A stretch of DNA of 64,000 nucleotides from Lutraria lutraria. Lineage: Eukaryota > Mollusca > Bivalvia > Venerida > Mactridae. Positions 27,801 through 36,970 of this stretch are shown here, piece by piece. Where the stretch lies: contig OZ026836.1 of assembly GCA_964023205.1 (NCBI GenBank), positions 3,541,501-3,605,500 of the forward strand, written 5' to 3'. The position numbers were made by a program, and so were the translations under genes. The first letter of the stretch is position 1, and every line of letters starts with the position of its first letter. The notes below the pieces were generated by a model. That model was not told the DNA's origin. It was given only the letters and a program-made list of their open reading frames with translations, and did no database searches.

Positions 27801-30610
27801 TGTAATATTGTCTAATGGAACTCTACTAAGATTGTTCAAATTATTCCCCTGGGGTCAAAATTGGCTCCGCCCTGGGGGTAACTTGATTTAACATAGACTT
27901 ATATAGGAAATTTAAAAAATCTTCTTGTCAAAAACTAAAATGCCTAGAGCTTTGATATTTGGTGTGTAGCATAGTCTAGTGGACCTCTACCAAGTTTGTT
28001 CAAATTATTGCCCTAGGGTCAAAATTGGCCCCGCCCCGGGGGTCACTTGATTTATATAGACTTGTATAGGAAAATTTAAAACATCTTCTTCTCCGAAACC
28101 GCAAGGCCTAGAGCTTAGATATTTTGTATGTGGCATTGTCTAGCAGACCTCTTCCAAATTTGTTCATATTATGGCCCTGGGGTAAAAATTGGCCCTGACC
28201 TTAGGGTTACTTGATTTTACTTGGACTAGTGTAGAAATATTTTAACAATGTTCGTCTCCAAATGACCTTTTTTCCTGGTGAGCATTTACAGGGCCATCAT
28301 GGCCCTCTTGTCTGGAAATGATATCTTAAATGATATGTTTCTGTTAAACAGTGTCTATCCCATAATCTCTTTATTTCCCGATTTTCTTTTTCGGTAATTT
28401 TCAAACAAACAAACTGAAAAACTACAAAGATTTCTCATTAGGGTTTGAAAAAGATACTTAATTTTAAGACTACCATATATGTAGAGTTCCATGTATCTTT
28501 CCATGTTATTATGAATTCTAGTAATTTATAATTCCTGTGTCAACTAATTTACTTAACGTAATGTAAAAAATCAATTTTGCAGCATTCTTCTTTATGGCAC
28601 ATGTTCAATGCCATACTGAATTCAACTCAATCAGCTGATCAGGTAAAAGCAGAGCATGTGTTACAAGTTCTACAAGAGGCAGCTTTATCACCAGTGGAGC
28701 CACCAGTAAGCATGGAACCAGCAAATACTAACATAGAACACCCAGCTGTTCAAAGCCCAGAACCAGCACATGCTAACGTAGAACACTCTGTTGTACCAAG
28801 CAGGGAATCAGCACAATCTAACATAGAAAACTCAGCTGTTCCAAGCTGGGAACCAGCACAATCTAACATAGAAAACTCAGCTGTTCCAAGCAGGGAACCA
28901 GCCATACTAAGTCAGACCGTCTCACCTACAATCAAGAGTACAGATGAACCAATGGAAATTGGTGTTTTCCGTGCTGAAGATTATGTGTAAGTATGAACAA
29001 TTAGAAACTTCTGTGGAATTTATTTAAGGACATATCTGACAGTTTCCACAATTTTACACATAGACATATAGGCAAAATAAAAACGTATAGAGAGATTTTT
29101 TTAAAACTTTGCATGATAATAGAAACATTTTTAGAAACATTACCAAAAATGAGGGTTGCGGTGCTCATTTTTGAGTTATCTGCCCTTGAATGTAACATTC
29201 TGGCTCATTTTAGGTTATTTCAAGGGCAGATAATTCACAATGTAGGAAAACAAGGTCTTATTTATTTTCCTTTTTAAGTAGCTGACTTCTTTTTATGCAA
29301 TCGCCCAAAATTTCAAGAACTGCTAATGATTGTTTTTGTATTTGTTTCTTCTTTACCGTAACCAATGCCAATTTTCCTAAAACTTAGTTTAATTTTGAAG
29401 AATTGTCAGTCTGTTAACTTCAACTGAAAAAAGCTAATAAAAATATTTAATGGAATTGCATGATATTTTGTATTATGACCAAGAATAAAATGAGAAACAT
29501 ATACCAAAAGTAAAAATATGGTATTTAAGATTTATGTATGAGTGATCTGCCCTTGAAATGACATAAATTAAGCCAAAACGTCATAAACAAGGGCAGATAA
29601 CTCAGAAACAAGCACCGCGACCCCCATTTTCTTTTCGATTAAAATGTTTCTGTTATCATATGCTATGATCATGCAAAGTTTATACAAATTCTCTCTATAC
29701 GTTTTCATTTTGCCTATATATTTAATAGTAAAATTAACGTCACGGATGCGCACTACGTTGCGCAATAGCAACTACCAGATATGTCCTTAAGTGGTTTAAT
29801 ACCAACAATTAAACCAACATTAACCATTTCTCATTTGTTACTTTAGACACAAAAATATTTTGTTAGTATTTCATTTGTAAATCTATAGTGATGTGTGTAA
29901 CTTGTTCAGAAAAAATCTAGCCACTTGAGGTTTTGGATCTCTGGACAGTTAGGTTAATAGAGATCAGGTTTCATTTGAATTATATGTAGGTGTTGACAAG
30001 TTAATTACTGTCTAAAGTGCTTGTATGGATTGTGGCATCCAGTGTTTGCCTTAAGTTTTAGAATGTAGAATGTATACGCATCATTATTTATCACTGAATG
30101 TAATTAAATATGACTTACTGTTCTATATACTTCATATATTTAAGAACTGCGCCCAGTCTTGCCGCATCCGATCCAAATCAAGGTATACCTGTCATCACTG
30201 ATACAGACAATTCATGGACCACAGAAAGTTCCGTCTCAGGATCTAGTGCTAGTCGAGGTAGTTCTCCACTAGATAACACAGTGTTAGAAAATGTACCTCC
30301 TCCATCTACAGTACAAGTAGTGGCTGATGATACTGATGCTATAGCTGAAGGTGTTACTGATATCATATTGAAAAGTGAAGATATTGTCGATAATGCTGAT
30401 ACAGTGCCTGTAGTTGACTCTGGAAACACAGCTGCAGAACAAACAGAGAGTATTGTCAGCGAAACAAATCCAACTGATGATAATCTTGAAGATGAAAGTA
30501 CTAGTGTTGAAAACAATGATGAAAATCTTACAAACAATGAATGTGAGAAGGTTGAGACATCAGTGAATGAACAAGGAGCAGCTTGTGAAGGAGGGAAAAT
30601 TACGTGTTAG
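6845..30610 (+). CDS. STK31: STK31/TDRD8-like protein: RRM, Tudor, coiled coil, pseudokinase (1336 aa)
   Basis: Twenty-six exons join in one open frame: 6845-6907, 9945-10039, 12130-12252, 12642-12697, 13137-13246, 14145-14303, 14692-14766, 15153-15302, 15703-16088, 16541-16679, 17122-17228, 17721-17889, 18173-18295, 18813-18917, 19535-19624, 20282-20392, 22019-22267, 22599-22694, 24249-24329, 24634-24747, 25485-25592, 26042-26278, 27061-27192, 27379-27441, 28583-28986, 30145-30610; all introns GT-AG. Residues 8-86 are an RRM (RNP2 LFVGNL; RNP1 NKFAFVKF across an exon junction). Residues 150-330 are an extended Tudor domain (MWYRC, then YVDYGN at 232-237), which in this family reads dimethyl-arginine on PIWI proteins. 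A Gly/Ser linker and coiled coil (about 406-600) follow. Residues 830-1080 are kinase-like but degenerate: Gln867 replaces the ATP lysine, HGE (955-957) replaces HRD, Thr962 replaces the metal Asn, and DFS replaces DFG. The tail has four 15-residue repeats and an acidic end. Expected role: germ-granule scaffold. Human STK31 is about 1020 aa and, as far as I recall, lacks an RRM. Confidence 0.9.
7343..8115 (+). repeat. Relic related to the MITE at 36411-36844
   Basis: TAGCCCTAC near 7343 and GAATTCGGAAGGGCCATCC at about 7380 match the left arm of the element at 36411. The stretch GGGACGGGGCC with CTAATTAGTTGGACT near 8060-8115 matches its inner part. About 600 bp of other sequence separates the two parts. 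Lies in STK31 intron 1. Confidence 0.45.
8390..9542 (+). mobile_element. Helentron-like element, family I, copy A
   Basis: The 5' end TTAGCTCACATGTCAC can pair with GTGAGCT a few bases on, forming a hairpin. The 3' end is CATGTGAGCG, then a hairpin GGGCCATCTTGGCCC, then TCTTGTT. The interior is a tandem array of about 150-bp units, each with GGTCAAATCTT, GTTAACACTGTAGAT and GGATCTTCACCAAAC. There is no TSD or long TIR. End subterminal pairing, a 3' hairpin and T-rich targets fit non-autonomous Helentron elements (HINEs). Lies in STK31 intron 1 and is nearly identical to copy B. Confidence 0.7.
9770..9850. repeat. Duplicated short hairpin
   Basis: A roughly 34-bp stretch with ATCCTCATAGTGTAGCGGGT followed by TTGAGGATCTGAT occurs twice in tandem. 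Each copy can fold (ATCCTCA with TGAGGAT). It ends about 95 bp before exon 2 of the STK31-like gene. Confidence 0.6.
10610..10800 (-). repeat. Dispersed repeat, copy 1
   Basis: Shares, in inverted orientation, landmarks with 22415-22560: CCCAACTATATACTTTAT, CCCAAAAGACTTAAAG and AAGGAAAAAAATCCTTTC. It lies in STK31 intron 2. No ORF; type not assigned. Confidence 0.55.
13472..14069 (+). mobile_element. Deleted pogo/Tigger-type transposon with HTH remnant
   Basis: The ends CAGTAACAACTCATTA and TAATGAGTTTCGACTG are inverted repeats flanked by TA (13470-13471 and 14070-14071). The TIR style (CAGTnnaaacnCnTTAtA) is typical of pogo/Tigger elements. Inside, plus strand about 13732-13830, is a short reading frame with ILDIEKGQMSKKAIALKYDI, which resembles the helix-turn-helix start of pogo/CENP-B-type transposases. 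The remainder of the transposase is missing, so the copy is dead. Lies in intron 5 of the STK31-like gene. Confidence 0.75.
15423..15610 (+). mobile_element. Tigger-like end fragment
   Basis: TACAGTAAAACCCTGATTAT at 15423 looks like another pogo/Tigger-type terminus, followed by TTGGATAATCCATGG. No clear opposite end was found before exon 9 of the STK31-like gene. Confidence 0.4.
16919..17076 (+). mobile_element. Helentron-like element, family III, copy 1
   Basis: Shares GCATCATGCAAAAACTT, AGCTCATAACTCAGAG, CAACATGAAACTTC and GGATAGATCTCACTGAGG with 19972-20123 and 38098-38285. It ends GGTGCTCTTGTTT. The CTCTTGTTT end is the same as in family I. In an STK31 intron; its 3' end lies 45 bp before exon 11. 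Confidence 0.55.
17480..17690 (+). mobile_element. Degenerate tRNA-type SINE
   Basis: TTGAGTGGTTATGG resembles a pol III A box and AGAATCCCACC a degenerate B box at roughly the expected spacing. The downstream GGACTTATTCCACTG is not shared with the SINE at 24813, so this is probably another family. Confidence 0.4.
18345..18480 (-). mobile_element. SINE tail fragment
   Basis: The reverse complement matches the 3' half of the SINE at 24813-25063: a module with TGAGAAAGTAGG, a CCCAGGAA-type motif and ATATGACTCTGACAG. 5'-truncated. In an STK31 intron. Confidence 0.6.
19972..20123 (+). mobile_element. Helentron-like element, family III, copy 2
   Basis: Matches 16919-17076 at GCATCATGCAAAAACTTTTA, AGCTCATAA and GGTGGATAGTTCTCACTGA. 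It ends CCGCTCTCGTCTTT, a diverged form of CTCTTGTTT. Confidence 0.5.
20540..21155 (+). mobile_element. Helentron-like element, family I, copy F (5' end decayed)
   Basis: Tandem units contain CTTCTTGTC, GAGCTTAGATATTTGGTGTG, TAGCATTGTCTAGTGGAC and GGGGTCA-type GC-rich blocks, as in copy E. The 3' end is intact: CTGGTGAGCGATATA, hairpin GGGCCATCATGGCCC, then TCTTGTT. The 5' AGCTCAC hairpin is not recognisable. Confidence 0.6.
21464..21916 (+). mobile_element. Helentron-like element, family I, copy D
   Basis: The 5' hairpin is AGCTCACCTGATTGATCAGG with AGAGCT following. The 3' end is CAGGCGAGCGATCTA, GGGCCATCTTGACCC, TCTTGTT. The interior is a short form of copy C (TTTGTTTACACTCTAGC, GGCCACATTGTCTTGGC). 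Confidence 0.65.
22415..22560 (+). repeat. Dispersed repeat, copy 2
   Basis: Inverted relative of 10610-10800: GACAGGTTGCCCAACTATAT, CCCAAAAGACTTAAAG and AAGGAAAAAAATCCTTTC. In an STK31 intron. Confidence 0.55.
22822..24012 (+). mobile_element. Helentron-like element, family II, long copy
   Basis: The 5' end ATTATACCCCCAG can pair with TATGGGGGCTAT to form a hairpin. The 3' end CTGGGGGTATTCATCACC pairs with the 5' ATACCCCCAG and is followed by TAGTTCTAGTTT. The interior is about six tandem units of roughly 170 bp (TTTCTCAGCAACTACT, CAATGAAACTTCACAGAAGT, GAGTTATACCCCTTTGTTGT). In an STK31 intron. The CTCTAG-type end fits a Helitron-group element. Confidence 0.65.
24813..25063 (+). mobile_element. 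tRNA-derived SINE with target-site duplication
   Basis: TGGTCGAGTAGTTAGG (about 24825) is a good pol III A box and GGGTTCAAGCC (about 24889) a good B box. The body carries a module with TGAGAAAGTAGGCAGTTGCT, TTTTCCCAGGAACAA and AAAAGGGGCGTAAAACTCAA. The 7-bp repeat AATGTCA flanks it (24806-24812 and 25064-25070). Lies in an STK31 intron, about 70 bp after exon 20. Confidence 0.8.
26393..26789 (+). mobile_element. Helentron-like element, family II, short copy
   Basis: The 5' end TTATACCCCACTTTCTGAAA is followed by GAGGGGGCTATACTGGAGTC, as in the copy at 22822. The 3' end has TATGGGTATT, a hairpin GTCACCTTGTGAC, then AGCTCTAGTTT. Only about two internal units. Confidence 0.6.
27510..28312 (+). 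mobile_element. Helentron-like element, family I, copy E
   Basis: The 5' end is TTAGCTCACCAGAGCACG with GTGCTCAGGGTGAGCT following, a strong hairpin. The 3' end is CTGGTGAGCATTTACA, GGGCCATCATGGCCC, TCTTG. The internal tandem units match copy F. Lies in the intron before exon 25 of the STK31-like gene. Confidence 0.7.
28715..28894 (+). repeat. In-frame 45-bp tandem repeat inside STK31 exon 25
   Basis: Four 45-bp units encode 15-residue repeats of the type EPAQSNIENSAVPSR (residues 1092-1151). Units 3 and 4 are almost identical, units 1 and 2 diverged. The repeat number is likely to vary between individuals because units are multiples of three and very similar. Confidence 0.85.
29024..29790. 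mobile_element. TTAA-bounded inverted-repeat element in last STK31 intron
   Basis: The left end TTAAGGACATATCTGACAG and right end CTACCAGATATGTCCTTAA are inverted. Similarity continues inward through CATATAGGCAAAATAAAAAC and AAGGGCAGATAA for about 200 bp per arm. TTAA flanks both sides, as in the element at 2749-5680. No ORF. Confidence 0.7.
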
Positions 30611-33600
30611 TTGACTGTTACTCGTTGAGCGAGAAAAATGTTTGTTTTCATGTTCTGTTACCAAGTTTACACTGTTGTTGTTGTTTTGTTACAAAGTTTG
30701 TGCATCTGCTTGCTGATAACTGTTCTGAGAAAAATGTTTGTGTTATTATTATATAATTGACAAATTGCATGTTATACTGGTAGGGCTTAGAACTAATCAA
30801 CTTCTGTAAATAGATGCTCAGTTAAAATTTTCATATTGTTTAAACACAAGGTAAGGATTTCTCATGATTCTATTTAACTTCTACATGGTAGGTAAAATAT
30901 TATCATAACGTGTAATAATACTCATTGAAAAACTTCTGATTACTGGTATAATTGCATCAATTTTTCCTTTGTGTGTTTGTACGTCATATTTTGTTCTGAT
31001 ATATCACTATCTTAAATTTAATCACAGTTAATACAGTTTCATCATATAATAAAGATGTACTCATCAATGTTTGATATTTCTAGATATGACAATATGTGGT
31101 TCAGTAATCATAGTTCATTTAAGCTGTTAAAGAGTTAATTTCACTAACTGCATGAATGTTTATTTTTACAGTTGTAATGCATGTTGCAGTCTGCTCTGTG
31201 CTTCTTGTTCTATAGAGTTTTATTTTTATCATTCAACCCTTGAAGTTGTGGGACTTATTCTATCCATCTACTTATGACTTTACTAAGGTCCCAAAACAAT
31301 TGACTTGATTTCAATTCTTAAAATGACATTTGTATGATTGAGTTGAGTTTTCAAACTGAGAAGCATATTTATTTTCAATACTGAGAAGAAAAGATTTCTT
31401 TAAGAGCCAGAATCTGATTTTTTTTGCCTTGATTGAAAAAAAAATGGATTTTGATGATAAAAAAAATTAAATTCTTGGATGAAACACAGAAAATACTCAA
31501 ATGTCATAAAGAAGGAAGAAGAAACGTTCTGCAGCTTCAAGCCTGAAGCCCCTGTTTTATTGATTGTTCAGTTAATGCTAAATATATACTCCACTTGAAT
31601 GTTTGTTCTGCCAAAGTTTACTTACAGCATGTTGAATGGCCGTCATTAATCAGTGATTCAAGGTTGTACTGGAGATGAAAGATCAGAATTATTTGTAATT
31701 CTGATTTTTAACTGTCATTCTCAATCTGTCAGAAACCTTATAGTAGTGATTACTACAGATAAAAGCAATATGATTTACAAAGATAATTTAAATTTGTTAA
31801 GTTCATGCTTATTAAAAAAAATGATGGTGCTTTTACAAATGTGGCAATGGTTGTATTGAAACTGAATAGTAATAGTATCAACCGTGGTGTATGTACTAAA
31901 TGTCTCCAGGGCAGACCACTGTATAAAATTAGTTCTTAGTTGAGTAATGACTGACAAGAAAAGGGATGATAATTTGACGCTATCTCACATTATTAATCTC
32001 TCCTATTTAGTTTTTATAACATACAGGGTGTAGGTTAAGACTCACAGAGAAGGTGGGAAAACACATTAGTACAGGTTGATGATAATCTAGTACAATTAGT
32101 AAGAATCTACGATACTGTCGATAAATGATACTAGAACCAATACACATTGTTTCTGAAACTGCAATATTCCATTGATATAATTATGTATGATTTATATGTA
32201 TATTTGCTGTAACAGAGTGACAAGATCCATTGATTTATGTGCAATAATTTTTGTACTATAGTATACTGTATTTTTGCTACTTACCAAATTTGTTTGAACT
32301 TATTTACTAATACTGCTTACATATTTTGTTACATCATTTTCAACTTCTTCATTACATAAACACAACAGTATTTTCATCATGACTCATCAATGTTTCTGTC
32401 AATTATTAAATACATGTATAAGGGTATCATACAAAATCTTTATAGTTTGCTTGTATTAGCTCCATTCATAAATGAGTACTGTCAGACTCATATTTTAACC
32501 TACCATTCATCTGATGCAGATATAAAAAAGCTTGTATGATGGTAAAAGCCACTGGATGTGGATAAATATTTGAAATACACAACATGACTTAACTTGGTGT
32601 GAAATTTCTTTTTTTTCAGTGAAGATGTTGTTAAACAACAGTAGGACATTTTTAACTGACGCCGACACAAATCAAGCCAAACCTCATGTTACATTCCAGA
32701 ATGGTGTAGATGCCCATTAAAATTTTAGATGTACTGTAAAAATAAACACTGCTTTCATAAGTAAGAACTTGTGTTAATCATTTTTCAGCACCTTATTTTT
32801 TTTCAGTGATTTTATATGGTATTACCTTTGGACGTCAGCATTACCGGGTATTAGTAGTGTTGGTATACTTTGTGCTTTAGTGGTACCGGTATCTTTGTTG
32901 GGTCTTTATTTCTTTAGGACTCGCTGTTAGAGTTTATTGATAATGACACAAATATGTTGTTATGCATGAATGTTGATAAAACATACTGAATATCATAGTT
33001 TTTTGTAATTTTTGGTTAGTCAAATTTTGAAATGATTGATGTTTTGGGGGAACAATATTTATGTTTCTATTTATTGTTATGTGACTTGCGTTATATAATG
33101 TCTGTTAGAGATTGCATGCTCTAAATGTTTATGAGCATCTTGCGTCATTTACGACAGAAGGAAATATACTGCCAATCAATTTTTCTTAAGTTTTTGTTGA
33201 ATTAACATTCTTTTTAGTCATTGATAAGATTTTCACATAGGTGAATCTATTTTTGTGATTTCCTACATTGATTGATGAACATTTTATACTGATTTAATTA
33301 TTATATTTTGTGGTCTAGTTTTACATCAATAGCTTGTATTTTTGATCTGAATGTTGTACTGTATGCTTTAGTTTCTAGAGGTCACTGATAATTTGCCATT
33401 CAGTGTTTTTAGAACAATTTTAGCGGATATAGGAACATTTTTATGGCACTGATAATGCTGTTTTATAAGCATGGACATATTTTACCTTTTACTCTGCTGG
33501 TTTTACCTTCGTCTTCGAGATACTTTTTTTACTATGCTGGAAGTCTAACATCATTTTGTCAGTTATATAATTAACAAACGTTTAAATTTAAGATTTTCCA

Positions 33601-33825
33601 ATATTGTCATGAGCCCAAATTTAGTTATCCATTGTATGTTATCTGAAGTTATCAAATATAAAATCATGCATGAAAAAAGAAGCTAGTTGAAACATTCACT
33701 GGCATACAGCTACAAAATAAACTAACAGTTGAGGTGATTGGTTCTAACCAGTTGTCTCAATGACAGCGGTTTTATCAGCTGTGTTTGGGCCACTCTGTTA
33801 GTATTCATGTTTGGTTGTTTTATAT

Positions 33826-34075
33826 AAATGAAGATGATTGTGGTGAGGTATATGTTTGCTTATAATACAACGTGACATGCTGAGATGATCATGGTGGGGT
33901 TAGTACAACATGACACGCTGAGATGATCGTGGTGGGGTATATGCTTGCTTAGTACAACATGACATGCTGAGATGATCATGGTAAGGTATATAATTATGTT
34001 TGATTAATACAACATGATAATTATACTTGAGATGATCTTGGTGAGATAAATGCTTGCTTATAGTACAGCAGGAAA
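33826..34075 (+). repeat. Minisatellite, about 60-bp unit
   Basis: Four to five diverged units, each with TACAACATGACATGCTGAGA followed by TGATCATGGTGGGGTATATG and GCTTGCTTA. Confidence 0.65.
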
Positions 34076-34879
34076 TGCTTGATAACGCAGAAAATCAGTA
34101 CAGAAATACTACAGTATTATCTAGTAGGTTAATTCATGAAAGGTGTACCTACATATACATACTGGCACATTTCTGTATTTTGATTTATGAATAAAAGTTG
34201 AAAGCTGTAAACTATGACATTAATGTACATATTTTTGTTTGTTATAATGTTAACTTGTATATCTTTTTTGCAAGAATTTATTGTGTTGTGTATGGTACTA
34301 GATACCATTTTTGTTTCTCTGTGCTGTATTCAATTGCTGTTGTTTCAAAGTAATAGTTCAGAGATGTTGCTCTACTGTATCATGTTGTTTCTAAAGAAAT
34401 AGATTTGTTGTAAATTTCCAGTGATCTTTTGCTCTGAATATTAGCAAATGTTGTAAATGTCCATTGGTTCAATGTGTTAAACAATAGAAAACTGGTTTAA
34501 CTGATGGATCAAATTCTTTAAACATTGGTTTGTCATTGGTCGGGTTTCTTTCAGGAAAAAGTTACAAAATTTGGTATTAAGTTAGTAATAATTGAACAAA
34601 ATGATGTTAGATTTTTTCAGTTTTATTTTTCCTGTTACTTTCACAAGATGTGAATATTGTTATTTTTACGTTATACATTGATTAAAATCTGCATAATTAT
34701 ACCTTGTGTTCTGTTTTGATTAGTTTTCAGATTGCATGCCAGTCTTATTACTAGGCATCAGTCGCTTATCTCAGTTTTGCTTGTATGGGTGTTGCCAGAT
34801 AAAAAAGATAGGTCTCCGCTTAGACTAAAGCATTAATTTACCATCAGGATTTAGCAAATAATAGTACTAAGGTCTTCCC

Positions 34880-35565
34880 AGCCTAATACTGTACAAAGTT
34901 CGATCAAGGGCAAAACTGGAAGGACTTCGAGAGTTATGTGCCCTTGACTTAGAAAATTTGCTTTACTTGGCTTGTCAACACTCTAGCGCCTTTATTTATT
35001 CACCAGTCTTAATAATATTTTCAGTAAATGTGTATGACTCAAAGATCTTGAACAAGTATGGTTATGGGCGGAATCTGACCAGAACTTCAAGCGTTATGGG
35101 CCTTAACTTTGAAAATTTGCTATATTTGAGTTTGTTTACACTCTAGGGCCTTCATTTCTTCACCAATCCTGAATAATTTATTATATGATCATAATCGTAT
35201 TAACACAGAATGTATATTTCCCTGCATCCAGTATTCATGAATATTAGAGTTGGTTTGAATGTGTATTACCTAAAGGTCTTTGACAAATTCCATTATGGGC
35301 GGACTTGGACTTGAAAGTGTTATTGGCCCTAGACTTAGAAAATGTGCTGTATTTCAACTTGTTTACATTCTACCGCCTTCAATTCTTCACCAATCCTGAA
35401 AATATTATTACTATCATAATGTACACATCCCTGCATCCAGTAATCATGAAAATTAAAGAGTTGGTTTTGATAAAAATCGATGTAAAAACGGGTTATACAA
35501 GATGAAGACTATATTACATGGTCATTAATTTTAGTGCCTTTGTTTCTCAGGTGGGCCATCTTGTT
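34880..35565 (+). mobile_element. Helentron-like element, family I, copy G (both ends damaged)
   Basis: The internal units match copy C: AGAGTTATGTGCCCTTGACT, AGAAAATTTGCT, TTTACACTCTAG and TTCACCAATCCTGA. The 3' end is shortened to CAGGTGGGCCATCTTGTTG, a fusion within the terminal hairpin. No intact 5' hairpin was seen. Confidence 0.55.
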
Positions 35566-35616
35566 GAAAAATATGAATTTCTGTAGATATTACATGATAT
35601 GACATTACATTTTTTC

Positions 35617-35639
35617 CAGAGACGTATAATACGTCTCTG
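35617..35639. repeat. Perfect 23-nt palindrome
   Basis: The arm CAGAGACGTAT and its exact reverse complement ATACGTCTCTG surround one central A. No loop is left, so it would act as a symmetric binding site or be the centre of a recombined inverted repeat. Confidence 0.7.
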
Positions 35640-36410
35640 ATTTTTCTTTACCAAATAAAATTGATAATGGGCTATAGCATCTTTTTACTATGAGTTTTCA
35701 TTGAAATGGATGTTCTTTAGTCTTTGAAAAATGGGCTACTCCCATAGAATTCAATGCAAATATAAAGCGCCAATAACATACATGTATGCATATAAGTCCT
35801 TGGCATTGTTACCGTAAATCATTTTATATCGTGGAAATCTGTAAACTTGATAAATCTTTCCAAATCTGACAGCTCCATTTCTAAGACAAACTAGTTAACA
35901 CTGATAATTAACAAGAACGGTTTACATTACAGGACGATGACGATAAGGGACATTGTGTAGACCCATTTTCTCGAAAACTTACAATGGTTCCCGTTCCATG
36001 ATGCAGTGCAACAAAGGCTGTACACGCAAGTTAACGGGAACCACTTTAAAAAACACTACAATGAGTTGTCGTTCGTTACCTCACCATTACAAGGGTAGAG
36101 AGTGAAAAACAACAGCAAATGTACCACTCACAATAGGCTGAACAACTTGTTTATAAGCAAACACTACAGGTAACATAATAATTTTGCTAAGTTCAAACGA
36201 AGTCTACAATCAAATGCTGTTCGCGCGTACTATTAAATACAGTTTACAGTTTAATATTGACAAGTTGACTAGTAATCGGACATATAATTTCGGATAGCCA
36301 AGATTGCTTATTTAATCTATAAATTCTGATTTTGTTGTGCACACGCCTTTGGTATTAATATATGTATAAAAGATATGTTTAGAAAACTAGAAATGGTTAC
36401 TGATATGAAT

Positions 36411-36844
36411 CTAGCCCTACCAATGCGGCTTTTTGGTTGGCCGATTTTCATGAACGAATTCGGGCCATCCTCTCAGCCACAGTGTTATGTATGTATAAGT
36501 AAAGATGTATTTCGTCATAAATTGACCAAATTATTATCACAGGTACACTCCATCCCCTGAGCTCTCAGCCTGTGTGGGACGGGGCCTTGTGGAAAAAAGT
36601 ATCCTGTCGCCACAAACAGTCTAATTAGTTGGACTTATATGAATCATACACAAAAATGTACATACAATATTATAAGGTACTTACTACTTAGGTAGTCCAA
36701 CTAATTAGACTGACGACGAGCAGTACCCAACGGCGAGACATTTTTTATTTGGCCCGTCCCGCACAGGCTGATAGGATGGCCCTTCCGAATTGTTTATGAT
36801 TGAATTTGACCAACGAAAAGCTGACTAAGTACAGGAAAGGCTAG
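36411..36844. mobile_element. Inverted-repeat MITE just upstream of the Josephin gene
   Basis: The left arm starts CTAGCCCTACCAATG and the right arm ends ACAGGAAAGGCTAG. Inner parts of the arms pair well: TTCGGGCCATCCTCTCAGCC with GGCTGATAGGATGGCCC, and CTAATTAGTTGGACT with AGTCCAACTAATTAG. A related relic is at 7343-8115. It ends about 130 bp before the start codon at 36973, so it may form part of the promoter or 5' leader. Confidence 0.65.
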
Positions 36845-36970
36845 TTTTAAATGATATTTACAATGTTTTAACTTCAGTTTCATATTAATTAATGATGAAA
36901 GTATAACCTAAATAATAATTATGTTGAATATACTTGTTGAATTGAGACAGTCTGTTAATTGCTCTTATAG

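Larger units (their letters stand above)
30611..36410. other. Intergenic region after STK31
   Basis: The proximal part is probably 3' UTR; AATAAA at 31048-31053 is a reasonable poly(A) signal. A possible alternative last exon is at 32620-32644. A minisatellite, an internally deleted Helentron-like copy and a perfect palindrome are listed separately. I see no other conserved coding segment in these 5.8 kb. Confidence 0.5.

Noticed and set aside
30178..30537. 119-codon minus-strand open frame rich in Ser and Val
   Set aside because: It is antisense to the last STK31 coding exon, which has matching splice phase and a consistent acidic composition.
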